64,000 nucleotides of DNA, from positions 1,240,001 through 1,304,000 of the forward strand of contig NZ_CP154857.1 of the NCBI RefSeq assembly GCF_039614715.1, in the 5' to 3' direction. This DNA comes from Microbacterium sp. AZCO. Lineage in GTDB: Bacteria; Actinomycetota; Actinomycetes; Actinomycetales; Microbacteriaceae. A program made the translations under genes and the position numbers. Positions 26,907 to 38,123 of the stretch are shown piece by piece (position 1 is the stretch's first letter; every line of letters starts with the position of its first letter). The notes beneath the pieces were generated by a model. The model was not told the origin of the DNA, made no database searches, and saw nothing but the letters and a program-made list of their open reading frames with translations.

Positions 26907-28062
26907 TGTGGTCGAGTTCCGCTTCGGCGAGGGCGCAGGATGCCTCGGCACCGAGCTCCTGCGAATCGAGCCAGCCGTCGGGCAGGGCCGGGCGCTTGGG
27001 CGTTCCCGCGCGGCCCCGCTGTCCTTCCGCGGCGGCGCCGGGGTAGGGCGCGTCCAGGTCGAGGGTGGCCAGCAGCTCATCGATCTCGGTGAGGCTCGAG
27101 ACGGTCGCGAGGCGCGCACGCGTGTCCCCACCGACCGGGTAGCCCTTGAAGTACCAGGCGACGTGCTTGCGGATGTCGCGGCATCCACGGTCCTCGTCCT
27201 CGAAGAACTCGACGAGGAGCTCCGCGTGCCGACGGAACGCGGTGGCGACGAAGCCGAGCGTCGCGTCCACCGGAGCGCCGGCCACGGCACCGGTGCGGCC
27301 GAGAGCGCGCGCGAGGTCGCCGAAGAGCCACGGGCGGCCGAGGCATCCACGTCCGACGACGACTCCGTCGCAGCCCGTCTCGGCCATCATCCGCACGGCG
27401 TCGTCAGCCGACCAGATGTCGCCGTTGCCGAGCACCGGCACAGTCGTGACGGTCTCTTTGAGCTTCGCGATCGCCGACCAGTCGGCGGTGCCCGAATAGA
27501 ACTCGGCCGCCGTGCGCGCGTGCAGGGCGATGGAGGCGACCCCCGCGTCCTCGCCGATGCGTCCGGCTTCGAGGTAGGTCAGGTGATCGGAGTCGATGCC
27601 TTTGCGCATCTTGATCGTCAGCGGGACGTCGCCCGCGGCGCGGACGGCGCCCGTGACGATCTCCTGGAAGAGCCGGCGCTTCCAGGGCAGAGCCGCTCCC
27701 CCGCCCTTGCGGGTGACCTTCGGCACCGGGCATCCGAAATTCAGGTCGATGTGATCCGCCCGGTCCTCGGCGACGAGGATCCGCACCGCCTCGGCGACCG
27801 TCGTGGGGTCGACGCCGTAGAGCTGGATGGAGCGCGGCGTCTCGGACTCGTGGTGCGTGATGAGACGCATCGTCGTGGCGTTGCGCTCGACGAGCGCGCG
27901 CGACGTGATCATCTCGCTCACGTAGAGGCCCGCGCCGTATTCGCGGCAGAGGCGGCGGAACGCGGTGTTGGTGATGCCCGCCATCGGCGCGAGCACGACG
28001 GGCGCGTCGAGTTCGATGGGCCCGATGCGCAGCGCGCGCGTCGGGGCTAGGGCAGTCGTCAT
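26896..28062 (-). CDS. dusB: tRNA-dihydrouridine synthase, DusB type
   Basis: A flavoenzyme that reduces uridines in tRNA D-loops. It is 388 residues with the FMN-binding TIM barrel. VVLAPMAGITNTAFR opens the barrel, the catalytic Cys111 is in DLNFGCPVPKVTRKGGGAAL, and the phosphate-binding GNGDIWS and GVVVGRGCLGRPW follow. The ATG is at 28062 with GGAGGG directly upstream. A Pro/Gly/Arg-rich stretch near the C-terminus is variable in the family. It heads the dusB-dgt-dnaG operon and is divergent from the glutathione peroxidase gene. Confidence 0.93.
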   Translation of the reverse strand: MTTALAPTRALRIGPIELDAPVVLAPMAGITNTAFRRLCREYGAGLYVSEMITSRALVERNATTMRLITHHESETPRSIQLYGVDPTTVAEAVRILVAEDRADHIDLNFGCPVPKVTRKGGGAALPWKRRLFQEIVTGAVRAAGDVPLTIKMRKGIDSDHLTYLEAGRIGEDAGVASIALHARTAAEFYSGTADWSAIAKLKETVTTVPVLGNGDIWSADDAVRMMAETGCDGVVVGRGCLGRPWLFGDLARALGRTGAVAGAPVDATLGFVATAFRRHAELLVEFFEDEDRGCRDIRKHVAWYFKGYPVGGDTRARLATVSSLTEIDELLATLDLDAPYPGAAAEGQRGRAGTPKRPALPDGWLDSQELGAEASCALAEAELDHSGG

Positions 28063-28124
28063 CCCTCCATTCTCCCAGACGAAACCGAGCCCTCGCCTGT
28101 GGAGGACGGCATAGCCTGGTGGAC

Positions 28125-28628
28125 ATGACCCAGGCCGTCGACGTCTCGCTCCGCGATATCCCGTTCCAGACAGCAGAAGGCGAGACGAAGACCCTCGCCG
28201 AGTACGACGGCCAGGTGCTGCTCGTCGTCAATGTCGCCTCGAAGTGCGGCCTGACGCCGCAGTACGAGCAGCTCGAGGCGCTGCAGCGCGCGTACGCCGA
28301 TCGCGGCTTCACCGTGCTCGGCTTCCCGTGCAATCAGTTCGCCGGCCAGGAACCGGGCTCCATGGAGGAGATCCTCGAGTACTGCTCCGTCACGTGGGGC
28401 GTCACCTTCCCCGTGTTCGACAAGGTCAAGGTCAACGGCGGCAAGGCGTCTCCCCTGTTCAAGGCGCTGAAGAAGACGCGGGATGCCGAGGGCAAGCGCG
28501 GCCCGGTGCTGTGGAACTTCGAGAAGTTCGTGCTGACGCCGAACGGCGAGCTGCACCGGTTCCGCCCGAACGTGAAGCCCGACGACCCCGCGGTCGTCGA
28601 GATCATCGAGGCGAACCTGCCGCGCTGA
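28125..28628 (+). CDS. Glutathione peroxidase family thiol peroxidase
   Basis: Reduces hydroperoxides; in actinobacteria, which lack glutathione, it probably uses thioredoxin or mycothiol. The 167-residue protein has the catalytic Cys41 in NVASKCGLTPQYEQL, the FPCNQFAGQEPG motif and the WNFEKF tryptophan motif. The selenocysteine position is a plain Cys codon. The ATG at 28125 is seven bases after TAGCCT (a -10-like box); a GTG at 28119 is an in-frame alternative. It is divergent from dusB. Confidence 0.92.
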   Translation: MTQAVDVSLRDIPFQTAEGETKTLAEYDGQVLLVVNVASKCGLTPQYEQLEALQRAYADRGFTVLGFPCNQFAGQEPGSMEEILEYCSVTWGVTFPVFDKVKVNGGKASPLFKALKKTRDAEGKRGPVLWNFEKFVLTPNGELHRFRPNVKPDDPAVVEIIEANLPR

Positions 28629-28648
28629 CCTCGGCCGAGGCGGCCGGG

Positions 28649-29362
28649 TCAGGCGACCTCGACCTCGTCCGCCTCGCGGTGCTCGGCCCACACCTGGCGC
28701 GCGATCTGCGCGAACGCCTCGGCGGGCTGAGCGCCCGACACGCCGTACTTGCCGTCGATGACGAAGAACGGCACGCCGTTGATCCCGTACGCGGAGGCCT
28801 GCGCCTGGTCGGCGCGCACGGCGGCGAGGAAGCGGCCGCTCGTGAGCGCATCGCGGGCGGCGTCGCCGTCGAGACCGACGTCTGTCGCGAGCGAGACGAG
28901 CTCGTCCTCGCGGCCGAGGTGCCGGCCCTCGGTGAAGTACGCGGACATGAGCCGCTCGGCGAGTTCGAGCTGACGGCCCTCCGACTTCGCGAAGTGCAGC
29001 AGCTCGTGCGCCTTGACCGTGTTGGTGTGCTTCAGCACGTCGAACCGGTACTCCAGGCCGGCGTCGGCGGCGACGCCGGTCACGCGGTCGAGCATCTGCT
29101 GCGCCTGCTCGCGCGAGATGCCCTTGTGGCTGGAGAGGTAGTCGGTCTCGCCGCCGTCGAAGTCGACCGGCGTATCGGGCGAGAGCTCGAAGGAGTGGAA
29201 CGTCACCTCGACCTCGGGAGCGTCGTCATCGCCGGATGCCTCGGCAAGACCCTTCTCGAGATTGCGCTTGCCGATGTAGCACCAGGGGCAGGCGATGTCG
29301 CTCCATACGTCGATCTTGATCGGTTCCGTCACTCCGGGTGCAACCCATGCCGTGGGCGTCAT
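28649..29362 (-). CDS. DsbA-family oxidoreductase, FrnE-like
   Basis: A 237-residue cytoplasmic thioredoxin-fold protein. The active site CPWC is at 25-28, the helical insertion and the cis-Pro strand (GINGVPFFVIDG) follow, and there is no signal peptide, as in FrnE. It probably acts in disulfide exchange. The ATG overlaps the stop codon of the upstream membrane protein (ATGA), which settles the start against a GTG ten codons later. It is the third gene of a gadB-YrhK-DsbA run and is convergent with the peroxidase, 20 bp apart. Confidence 0.9.
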   Translation of the reverse strand: MTPTAWVAPGVTEPIKIDVWSDIACPWCYIGKRNLEKGLAEASGDDDAPEVEVTFHSFELSPDTPVDFDGGETDYLSSHKGISREQAQQMLDRVTGVAADAGLEYRFDVLKHTNTVKAHELLHFAKSEGRQLELAERLMSAYFTEGRHLGREDELVSLATDVGLDGDAARDALTSGRFLAAVRADQAQASAYGINGVPFFVIDGKYGVSGAQPAEAFAQIARQVWAEHREADEVEVA

Positions 29363-29988
29363 ATTCCCCGGCGCGAGAGCGCCGCGGCGACGAAGAAGCA
29401 GACTGCTCCGAGGAACGTGCCGAGATTGATCCACTGCACGTTGATGAAGGAGCCCGTCGCGGGCACGACGTAGGCGCCGATGGCGGAGATGCCGAAGGCG
29501 ATCGAGCCGACCATGTTGAGCCACGTCCCGCGCCAGGTGCGGGCATCGGGGTCCCACAGCTCGTGGCGACGGCCGGCGGCAACCAGCGCGAGCGCGCTCG
29601 AGATGAGGAAGGCGGCGGAGCCCCAGGCATCCGGCGTCCAGCCTGCCGCCGGGTCGTCGAGTTGACGGTACGACGCGAGCACGACGGCGAAGGTGCTCAC
29701 ATTGAAGAGCAGGGTGCCCGCGAATTGGATCGCCGCCGCCCACCAGTCGTACGCGTCGGCCGTCGACGCTCCGCGCAGCGGTGGACGTCGACCGCTCAGC
29801 AGGAGCTGGATGAGCCCCGCCATCGTGAAGAAGATCGAGCCGACGAAGAAGGTCAGGGATCCCCACACGGGTCCGACCGCCGCCGCGTACCACGGCACGG
29901 CGCCGACGGCGAAGAACGTGGAGCCCACCATGAAGCCCCACGCCTCGCGCCGCAGGCGCTTCTTGCGCGAGACGGCGGTCGTCGCCAT
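29359..29988 (-). CDS. YrhK-like multi-pass membrane protein
   Basis: A 209-residue protein with about six hydrophobic segments and a short basic N-terminus (RKKRLRRE). The segments FMVGSTFFAVGAVPWY and TWLNMVGSIAFGISAIG look like two YrhK-type repeats, a poorly characterised membrane domain. The ATG lies one base beyond the gadB stop codon, and its own stop overlaps the DsbA start. The tight coupling suggests a joint role with glutamate decarboxylase. I see no transporter signature that would make it the glutamate/GABA exchanger. Confidence 0.75.
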   Translation of the reverse strand: MATTAVSRKKRLRREAWGFMVGSTFFAVGAVPWYAAAVGPVWGSLTFFVGSIFFTMAGLIQLLLSGRRPPLRGASTADAYDWWAAAIQFAGTLLFNVSTFAVVLASYRQLDDPAAGWTPDAWGSAAFLISSALALVAAGRRHELWDPDARTWRGTWLNMVGSIAFGISAIGAYVVPATGSFINVQWINLGTFLGAVCFFVAAALSRRGI

Positions 29989-29989
29989 G

Positions 29990-31384
29990 TCAGTGATGGA
30001 AGGCTCCCGCTTCCTCCTCCGTCATGGAAACCGTGATGGGGTGCTTGTCGAAGTGCGCGATCGCATCACGGTAGTCGTCCATGAGCAGTGCGGCCTCGTC
30101 GCGGCTGAAGCCGACGCGCACGAGGATGCGCTGGATCGGCAGATCCTCCCGGTCCGGCGGCATCGTGTACGCGGGGACCTGCCACCCGCGAGTGCGCAGC
30201 CGGTCGGCGAGATCGAAGAGGGTGAACGGGTGGTCGACGCCCTCTTTCAGCTTCCAGGACACGGCGGGGATGCCCTCGTCGGGGCGCCCCGAATTGATGA
30301 TGTCGAAGTGGCCGAGCTTCTCGATCTCTGTGGCCAGGTACATCGCCGTGTCGTAGCAGGACTGGTGCACCTTGCGGTATCCCTCACGACCGAGCCGCAG
30401 GAAGTTGTAGTACTGCACGACGATCTGGCCGCCGGGACGCGAGAAGTTGAGCGCGAACGTCGGCATGTTTCCGCCGAGGTAATTGACGTTGAAGATGAGC
30501 TCCTCGGGGAGGTCTGCGGCATCCCGCCACACGATCCAGCCGACTCCCAACGGGGCCAGGCCGAACTTGTGTCCCGACGTGTTGATCGACTTGACGCGCG
30601 GCAGGCGGAAATCCCACACGATGTCCGGCGCCGTGAAGGGAGCGAGGAATCCGCCGCTCGCTCCGTCGACGTGGATAGGGATGTCGAGACCCTTCTCGGC
30701 TTGCAAACGGTCGAGCGCCTCGCTCACAGCCTGCACCGGTTCGAAGCCGCCGGTGAACGTGACCCCCAGAGTCGGCACGACGCCGATCGTGTTCTCGTCG
30801 ACCCGGTCGAGGACGACCTCTGGAGTCATCAGGAAGCGGTCGCCCTCCATCGGGATCTCCCGGAGCTCGACATCCCAGTAGCGCGCGAACTTGTGCCAGC
30901 AGACCTGGACGGGGCCGGTGATGAGGTTCGGCTTGTCGGTCGGCCTTCCCGCGGCGCGCTGACGCTTGCGCCAGTTCCACAGCAGGGCCATGCCCCCGAG
31001 CATCGCAGCCTCGCTCGACCCCGTCGTCGAGGTGCCGAGCGTGTTCTGCGCGTCCGGCGAATTCCAGAGGTCGGCGAGGATGTGCACGCACCGCGCCTCG
31101 ATCTCCGCGGTCTGGGGGTACTCGTCCTTGTCGACCATGTTCTTGTCCAGGGTCTCGGCCATGAGCGCGCGGACCTCGGGTTCGAGCCAGGTCTGGCAGA
31201 ACGTCGCGAGGTTCTGGCGCGAATTGCCGTCGAGGAGCAGCTCGTCGGACACCACTTGATACGCGTGCCGCGCGAGGTGCTCCTTCTCCGGGATGCGATA
31301 TTTCGGCATGGAGACGGAGAGATCCGTCGAGGCGAAGACCTCGTCGAGAATCTCGTCACGGACGTTGTCGCGGTGATGCAGCAT
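29990..31384 (-). CDS. gadB: Glutamate decarboxylase
   Basis: Converts glutamate to GABA and CO2, consuming a proton; a classic acid-stress enzyme. The 464 residues match the E. coli GadA/B length. The PLP lysine is Lys273 in [17 protein letters not shown], preceded by the HVDGASGGF cofactor strand. GAGGGGG upstream supports the ATG at 31384. The C-terminus ends in HH, like the pH-sensing tail of GadB. It is the first gene of a three-gene operon; gadC is not in the window. Paired GGTGAACC sites lie about 110 bp upstream. Confidence 0.94.
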   Translation of the reverse strand: MLHHRDNVRDEILDEVFASTDLSVSMPKYRIPEKEHLARHAYQVVSDELLLDGNSRQNLATFCQTWLEPEVRALMAETLDKNMVDKDEYPQTAEIEARCVHILADLWNSPDAQNTLGTSTTGSSEAAMLGGMALLWNWRKRQRAAGRPTDKPNLITGPVQVCWHKFARYWDVELREIPMEGDRFLMTPEVVLDRVDENTIGVVPTLGVTFTGGFEPVQAVSEALDRLQAEKGLDIPIHVDGASGGFLAPFTAPDIVWDFRLPRVKSINTSGHKFGLAPLGVGWIVWRDAADLPEELIFNVNYLGGNMPTFALNFSRPGGQIVVQYYNFLRLGREGYRKVHQSCYDTAMYLATEIEKLGHFDIINSGRPDEGIPAVSWKLKEGVDHPFTLFDLADRLRTRGWQVPAYTMPPDREDLPIQRILVRVGFSRDEAALLMDDYRDAIAHFDKHPITVSMTEEEAGAFHH

Positions 31385-31492
31385 CGATGAGCCCCCTCGT
31401 CGGGTCGTCGGCGGGCCCATGACGAGGGAACGTCGGCGACGGTACTCCCTCCGGTCTATCGGGCGGGCCGACCCGCCGTCAATCGTCGGGCA

Positions 31493-31520
31493 GGTGAACC
31501 TCGCCCGACCGGGGTGAACC
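31493..31520. promoter_or_regulatory. Paired GGTGAACC sites upstream of gadB
   Basis: GGTGAACC occurs at 31493-31500 and again at 31513-31520, a 20-base period placing both on the same face of the helix. A GTCGGGC/GCCCGAC hairpin (31485-31491 with 31503-31509) overlaps them. They lie in the 154-bp gap between uppS and gadB. Regulator unknown. Confidence 0.35.
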
Positions 31521-31538
31521 CTCGACGCCGCTACCCAC

Positions 31539-32351
31539 CTACAGCGCAGGCGGCTCCGGCTGATCGACCGCGCCGCCGAAGCGGCGATCGCGGTCGAGGT
31601 ACAGACCGATCGCGCGCCACAGGTCGACGCGGCTGAAGTCGGGCCAGAGCGTGTCGAGGAAGACGAACTCGGCATACGCCGACTCCCACAGCAGGAAGTT
31701 CGACGTGCGCTGCTCGCCGCTCGAGCGCACGAACAGGTCGACGTCCGGCATGTCGGGGATGTACAGGCGCCGTTGGATGAGCTTCTCCGACACGGCGCTC
31801 GGGCGCAGGCGCCCCGCCGCGACGTCGTCGGCGATCGACCGCACGGCATCCACGAGCTCGACGCGGCCGCCGTAGTTGACGCACATCGTGAGGGTCAGGG
31901 TGTCGTTCCGCGCAGTCAGCTGCTCGGCGTACTGCAGCTCCTTGATGACCGAGCCCCACAGACGCGGCTTGCGGCCCGCCCAGCGCACACGCACGCCCCA
32001 CTCGTTGAGCTGATCGCGGCGGCGGTGCAGCACATCGCGGTTGAAGCCCATCAGGAAGCGCACCTCGTCGGGTGAGCGCGACCAGTTCTCGGTCGAGAAG
32101 GCGTACACCGACAGGTGCTTCACACCCGCCTGGATCGCCCCGGCGACGACGTCGAGCAGCGCAGCCTCTCCCGCCTTGTGGCCCTCGATGCGCGTGAGAC
32201 CCTTGCGATTGGCCCACCGGCCGTTGCCGTCCATCACGATCGCCACGTGGGCGGGCACGGAGCCCTTCGGGAAGGCGGGCGGATACAGTCCGGTCCAGTC
32301 GATGGGGCGATACGGCACCGCGTCACGGTGCGTGTAGGGCTTCGGCGTCAC
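31539..32351 (-). CDS. uppS: Isoprenyl (undecaprenyl/decaprenyl) diphosphate synthase, cis type
   Basis: Extends farnesyl diphosphate to the lipid carrier used for peptidoglycan precursors. The 270 residues have the substrate motif [13 protein letters not shown] with Asp41, [13 protein letters not shown], and the C-terminal [16 protein letters not shown] segment with the conserved Arg and Glu. The GTG start overlaps the recO stop (GTGA), so both are coupled. Product chain length cannot be told from this sequence. Confidence 0.93.
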   Translation of the reverse strand: MTPKPYTHRDAVPYRPIDWTGLYPPAFPKGSVPAHVAIVMDGNGRWANRKGLTRIEGHKAGEAALLDVVAGAIQAGVKHLSVYAFSTENWSRSPDEVRFLMGFNRDVLHRRRDQLNEWGVRVRWAGRKPRLWGSVIKELQYAEQLTARNDTLTLTMCVNYGGRVELVDAVRSIADDVAAGRLRPSAVSEKLIQRRLYIPDMPDVDLFVRSSGEQRTSNFLLWESAYAEFVFLDTLWPDFSRVDLWRAIGLYLDRDRRFGGAVDQPEPPAL

Positions 32352-33091
32352 CGAGCGGCCTCCCAGGGCGAGGATTCGACGTGCGAGAGCGACCGGATGC
32401 CGCGCTCGAGATGCCACTGCGCGTACGCGGCGATGAGCCCCGACGCGGCCGCCGTGGCGCCGTGCGACGCGGCGTCGACGGCATCCCACTCCCCCGCCAT
32501 CAGCGACTGCAGGAGTGACACGGTCTCGGCGCCCACGCGGGCGGCGCCCGTCGGGGCGCACTCGTGGCACACGATGCCGCCGAGCTGCGCGACGAACGTG
32601 TCGTGCGGACCGGGCTTGCCGCACCGCGCGCACTCGTCGAGCGACGGCGCCCACCCCGACAGCGCCATGGCGCGCAGGAGATAGGAATCCAGGATGCTGC
32701 GCGCCGCGTGGTCGCCGCGGGCGAGAGCCCGGAGCCCGCCGACGAGGAGCAGGTACTGCTGCGGGGTCGCCTCGGCCTCGTTGAGCCGGTCGGCGGCCTC
32801 CACCATCGCGCTCGCGGACGTGTAGCGGTCGTAGTGCACGGCGATGTCGGCGCCGTAGGAGCCGATGGACTCGGCCTGCTGCACGATGTCGAGCGAGCGG
32901 CCCTGGTAGAGCTGCACGTCGGCGACCATGAACGGCTCGAGCCGCGACCCGAACCGGGACGACGTGCGACGCACGCCCTTGGCGACCGCGCGGAGCTTGC
33001 CGTGCCGGAGGCTCAGCAGCGTCACGATCCTGTCGGCCTCCCCCAGCTTGTGGGTGCGCAGGACCACGACCTCGTCGCGGTAGGTGGGCAC
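32348..33091 (-). CDS. recO: DNA repair protein RecO
   Basis: Works with RecR and RecF to load RecA on gapped DNA. The 247 residues show the N-terminal OB fold ([20 protein letters not shown]), a helical middle and the C-terminal zinc site CARCGKPG...CHECAP. The start is the GTG at 33089-33091. It is coupled to uppS by a four-base overlap and is divergent from the UPF0126 gene. Confidence 0.94.
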   Translation of the reverse strand: MPTYRDEVVVLRTHKLGEADRIVTLLSLRHGKLRAVAKGVRRTSSRFGSRLEPFMVADVQLYQGRSLDIVQQAESIGSYGADIAVHYDRYTSASAMVEAADRLNEAEATPQQYLLLVGGLRALARGDHAARSILDSYLLRAMALSGWAPSLDECARCGKPGPHDTFVAQLGGIVCHECAPTGAARVGAETVSLLQSLMAGEWDAVDAASHGATAAASGLIAAYAQWHLERGIRSLSHVESSPWEAAR

Positions 33092-33127
33092 TCAACGATT
33101 ATCCCGGGCCGCCACCACAATGGACGT

Positions 33128-33832
33128 GTGAACGAGCCGCTCTTCGTGATCCCGCTCTGGGCAGATCTCACCGCCGTCGGCCTCGGCGGCGTGCAGGGGG
33201 CGCTTTTCGCCTCCGGGTTCCAGGGTCAGCGCCGGCTGGACCTGCTGGGCGTCGCCATCATCGGCATCGTCATGGGCATGGGAGGCGGACTCATCCGCGA
33301 CCTGCTGCTGAACGTGCTGCCGGCGACGCTGCAGAACAACTGGTACCTCCTCACCGCGACCGCCGCCGCTCTCGCCGGGATGCTGCTCGCGAACCTCTTC
33401 CGCCGGATGAACGCCGTCATCGTCGGCCTCGACGCGATCGTCATCGGACTCTTCGGCGCCTTCGGCACGTCCAAGGCGCTCACGCTCGGACTGCCGCCCG
33501 TGCCCGCCGTCTTCGTCGGGGTCTGCTCGGCCGTCGGGGGCGGCATCCTGCGCGACATGCTCATGGGACTGCCCACCGCGATCATGCACGTGGGCTCGCT
33601 GTACGCCGTCGCCGCCGGGGCGGGCTGCGTCGTGGTGGCGGGTGCGCATGCGCTCGGGGCGCCGCTCGTGGCGGCGGCCGCTGCGGGTCTCGTCGTGACC
33701 GCCGTCATCCGGCTTCTGGCCGTGATCTTCGACGTGTCGCTTCCCGAGCAGCGCATGCTCTATCGCCGGAAGGTCGCGGTGGAGACGTCGGCGATCCCGA
33801 TCGTCCGCCCCGGCGACGGCAGCGAGTCCTGA
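33128..33832 (+). CDS. UPF0126/TRIC-like cation channel family membrane protein
   Basis: A 234-residue membrane protein of two tandem three-helix units with the repeated Gly-rich motif MGMGGGLIRDLLL and SAVGGGILRDMLM. This is the bacterial TRIC-type (UPF0126) architecture, thought to conduct monovalent cations. The GTG at 33128 is preceded six bases earlier by CACAAT and has no ribosome site. It is convergent with leuA, with 7 bp between the stop codons. Confidence 0.88.
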   Translation: MNEPLFVIPLWADLTAVGLGGVQGALFASGFQGQRRLDLLGVAIIGIVMGMGGGLIRDLLLNVLPATLQNNWYLLTATAAALAGMLLANLFRRMNAVIVGLDAIVIGLFGAFGTSKALTLGLPPVPAVFVGVCSAVGGGILRDMLMGLPTAIMHVGSLYAVAAGAGCVVVAGAHALGAPLVAAAAAGLVVTAVIRLLAVIFDVSLPEQRMLYRRKVAVETSAIPIVRPGDGSES

Positions 33833-33839
33833 GGAGGGG

Positions 33840-35722
<1,883 letters not shown>

Positions 35723-35728
35723 GGAGTC

Positions 35729-35758
35729 AGGGTACACCCCCTGACGGCGAGGGACGAA
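35729..35758 (-). promoter_or_regulatory. Candidate leuA promoter
   Basis: TTCGTC (35758-35753) and TACCCT (35734-35729) are separated by 18 bases. The predicted transcript would begin at the ATG of the leader peptide. Confidence 0.45.
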
Positions 35759-35884
35759 ACCGCTCCGCCCGCCGCGCGGCGGCACAGCGCGCGGGAGGGC
35801 TCTGGCGGAGGGCTCGAAGCGGCGGCTAGGGTGTGGCCAGGCGCCGCGGTGGGGCGACGCCAACCGGGACGCATGGGGGCGACG

Positions 35885-38107
35885 ATGGCTTCCGAAGACG
35901 AGCGCGCGTTCGAAGCGGTGACACTCGCCAACTCGTTCGTCGATCCGCGAGGTCGTGCTGCGATCGTGCAGTGGTTTCCGCAGTCGGTCGTCGACCTCTA
36001 CGACGCCGTCGTGGCGCGGCCCGACTGGCAGTCCGCGACGACGCTCGCGGAGCGCGCCTTCGTCGTGATCTCGGCCCTGCGCGACGATCCGGAGCTCGAG
36101 GCGCGGTATCGCGCAGACGTCGAGGCGGGAGAGCTCGGGTTCGGAGCCGGGGAGGATGCTGAGGTCGATGCGGCGATCGCCGAGGTGGCGTCGTCGCTCG
36201 GGGCCGTGGCCGCGATGGCGCCGGACGACGGCCTGCTCGGCGGGGGCGGCATCGGCGAGTCGTGGTCGCCGGACTCGACGGCGGCGGTACCGGCGGACGA
36301 CGGCCTGCTCGGCGGAGGCGGCATCGGCGAGTCGTGGTCGCCCGAGCCGGGGGCGGCCGAGCCGCCTCCACCACCCCCTCCGCCGGCGCCTGCGCCGTCG
36401 CCTTCGCCCTCCCCTGCGCCGTCGGCTCAGCCGCCGGCGTCCGCCCCGCCGGCCGAGGCGGCTCCTCCCGACGGTGGTGCTGCCCCGCCGACCGGTGCCG
36501 ACGAGCCGAGTGGCGGCGGTGCCGGGTCCGAGGCGCCCGCCGAGACCGTGCAGACGTGGCTCAATGCCGAGGTGCAGGGCGGTGAGCAGAAGCTCGAGGC
36601 GACGCACAGCTACGTGCTGGCGGTGTTCTTCGGCGAGAAGAGCGAGGAGGCTGCCGGAGCGGCTCCCGCCGCCATCCCCTTCGGACTCGGACAGGCCACC
36701 GTCGACCTCTCGGTGCAGCTCGTGAGCAGCGACTTCACGGTGCCGCCGTTTCCGCAGCAGCTGCGCGTGGGCCGGGACGGAGCATCCATCGGGCAAGCGC
36801 TCTTCCCGATCACGCCGCTCCACGACGGGCACTCGACGCTGAGCGTGCTCGTCGACGTGCAGGGCAATTTCCTGCAGCGGCTCGAGCTCGAGTTCGACAT
36901 CGGCACGACGGCGGCGGTCGATGCGACGGCATTCGGACGCCCCGCGGGCGCCGCGGTCGAGCTTCAGCCGCGGACGGCATCCATGCAGTTCATGCCCGCG
37001 ACCGGCGGCTACCAGCTGTTCGTCAAAGGCGTTACCGACGAGCAGGTGTTCGTCCAGCTCACCGACGACGAGCTCGGAGCCCGGATCGAGGGCGTCCGCA
37101 AGGCCCTCCTCGAGACCGTGAAGGACACGACGTTCGCGCTCGAGATGGACATCCCGCCCGACCTCGCGGCGAAGGCGCTGAAGGCGCTCGCCTTCGCCGG
37201 CTTCCGGCTGTACCAGGCGATCTTCAGCGGTCCGTTCGCCTCCGACGAGCTCAAGAAGGTCGGCGCGTGGCTGCGCGAGAGCCTCGCCGACGATGTCACG
37301 ACACTGCAGGTCGTCTCGCGCGGCTTCCCCGTGCCGTGGGCGCTCATGTACCTGACCGACCGGTTCGCCGACGACGAGCTGGACTGGAAGAACTTCATCG
37401 GCATGCGGCACGTCGTGGAGCAGGTGCCGATGCGTGAGATCTCCGCGCTCCCGCCCGCGGCGACCATCACGTCGACTCCGGATCTCAGCGTGCGCGTCCT
37501 GTATCACGACGGCATCGACGCGACCATGCCGTCGCACCCCGTCGCCGCGCAGCGCGCCTACTGGGAGAACCGCGGCGTCACGCTCGGCGAGGGCACGAAG
37601 GTCGACGACCTCGTGCACAGCGCGCTCTCCCCCACAGCGACCGACAAGGTGCTCTACCTCTACTGCCACGCCGTCTCTTCCAACACCGACTCCGACAGCT
37701 CGTATCTCGTCCTGACCGGCGATCAGCAGATCTCGCTCGGACAGCTCGCCGTCTACGCGCCCATCGAGGATCAGCTGCAGAGCCACCCGCTCGTGGTCGT
37801 GAACGCATGCGAGTCCGGCGATCTCTCGCCGGACTTCTACGACGGCTTCGTCCCGTACTTCCTCGCGAAAGGCGCCCGCGGAGTGATCGGCACGGAGTGC
37901 AAGACGCCCGGGCGGTTCGCGAGCGAGTGGGGCATCGCCTTCTTCGACCGGCTGTTCTCGGGCGAACCGCTCGGCGAGGCGGTGCTCGGCCTGCGTCGGG
38001 ACTTCCTCGAGAAGCACGGCAACCCGCTGGGCCTGCTGTACGGCGTCCACTGCGACACCGATACCCGGGTCGACCCCGCCCTCGCCGCTGCGGCGGCCGG
38101 CCACTGA
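35885..38107 (+). CDS. CHAT-domain caspase-like protease with repeated DDGLLGGG motif
   Basis: A 740-residue protein. Residues 1-110 are helical. Residues 114-153 hold two 24-residue-spaced copies of DDGLLGGGGIGESWSP. A Pro/Ala/Ser linker with an eight-proline run follows to about 215, then a beta-sandwich-like region (about 220-330), and the C-terminal third is a CHAT peptidase. The catalytic dyad is present: His595 in YLYCHAVSSN and Cys642 in VVVNACESGD. CHAT proteases belong to clan CD (caspase-like) and usually cleave a partner on a signal. The next gene, 16 bp on, is a hydrolase with the same short motif. The ATG at 35885 is preferred (GGGGG upstream); an ATG at 35873 is in frame. No signal peptide. 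Confidence 0.8.
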   Translation: MASEDERAFEAVTLANSFVDPRGRAAIVQWFPQSVVDLYDAVVARPDWQSATTLAERAFVVISALRDDPELEARYRADVEAGELGFGAGEDAEVDAAIAEVASSLGAVAAMAPDDGLLGGGGIGESWSPDSTAAVPADDGLLGGGGIGESWSPEPGAAEPPPPPPPPAPAPSPSPSPAPSAQPPASAPPAEAAPPDGGAAPPTGADEPSGGGAGSEAPAETVQTWLNAEVQGGEQKLEATHSYVLAVFFGEKSEEAAGAAPAAIPFGLGQATVDLSVQLVSSDFTVPPFPQQLRVGRDGASIGQALFPITPLHDGHSTLSVLVDVQGNFLQRLELEFDIGTTAAVDATAFGRPAGAAVELQPRTASMQFMPATGGYQLFVKGVTDEQVFVQLTDDELGARIEGVRKALLETVKDTTFALEMDIPPDLAAKALKALAFAGFRLYQAIFSGPFASDELKKVGAWLRESLADDVTTLQVVSRGFPVPWALMYLTDRFADDELDWKNFIGMRHVVEQVPMREISALPPAATITSTPDLSVRVLYHDGIDATMPSHPVAAQRAYWENRGVTLGEGTKVDDLVHSALSPTATDKVLYLYCHAVSSNTDSDSSYLVLTGDQQISLGQLAVYAPIEDQLQSHPLVVVNACESGDLSPDFYDGFVPYFLAKGARGVIGTECKTPGRFASEWGIAFFDRLFSGEPLGEAVLGLRRDFLEKHGNPLGLLYGVHCDTDTRVDPALAAAAAGH
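36223..36342 (+). repeat. 48-bp direct repeat, period 72 bp, inside the CHAT gene
   Basis: 36223-36270 and 36295-36342 differ at one base. They encode the two DDGLLGGGGIGESWSP copies. The near identity suggests recent duplication or selection for the exact peptide. Confidence 0.9.
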
Positions 38108-38123
38108 TTCGGAAGGAACTCCC

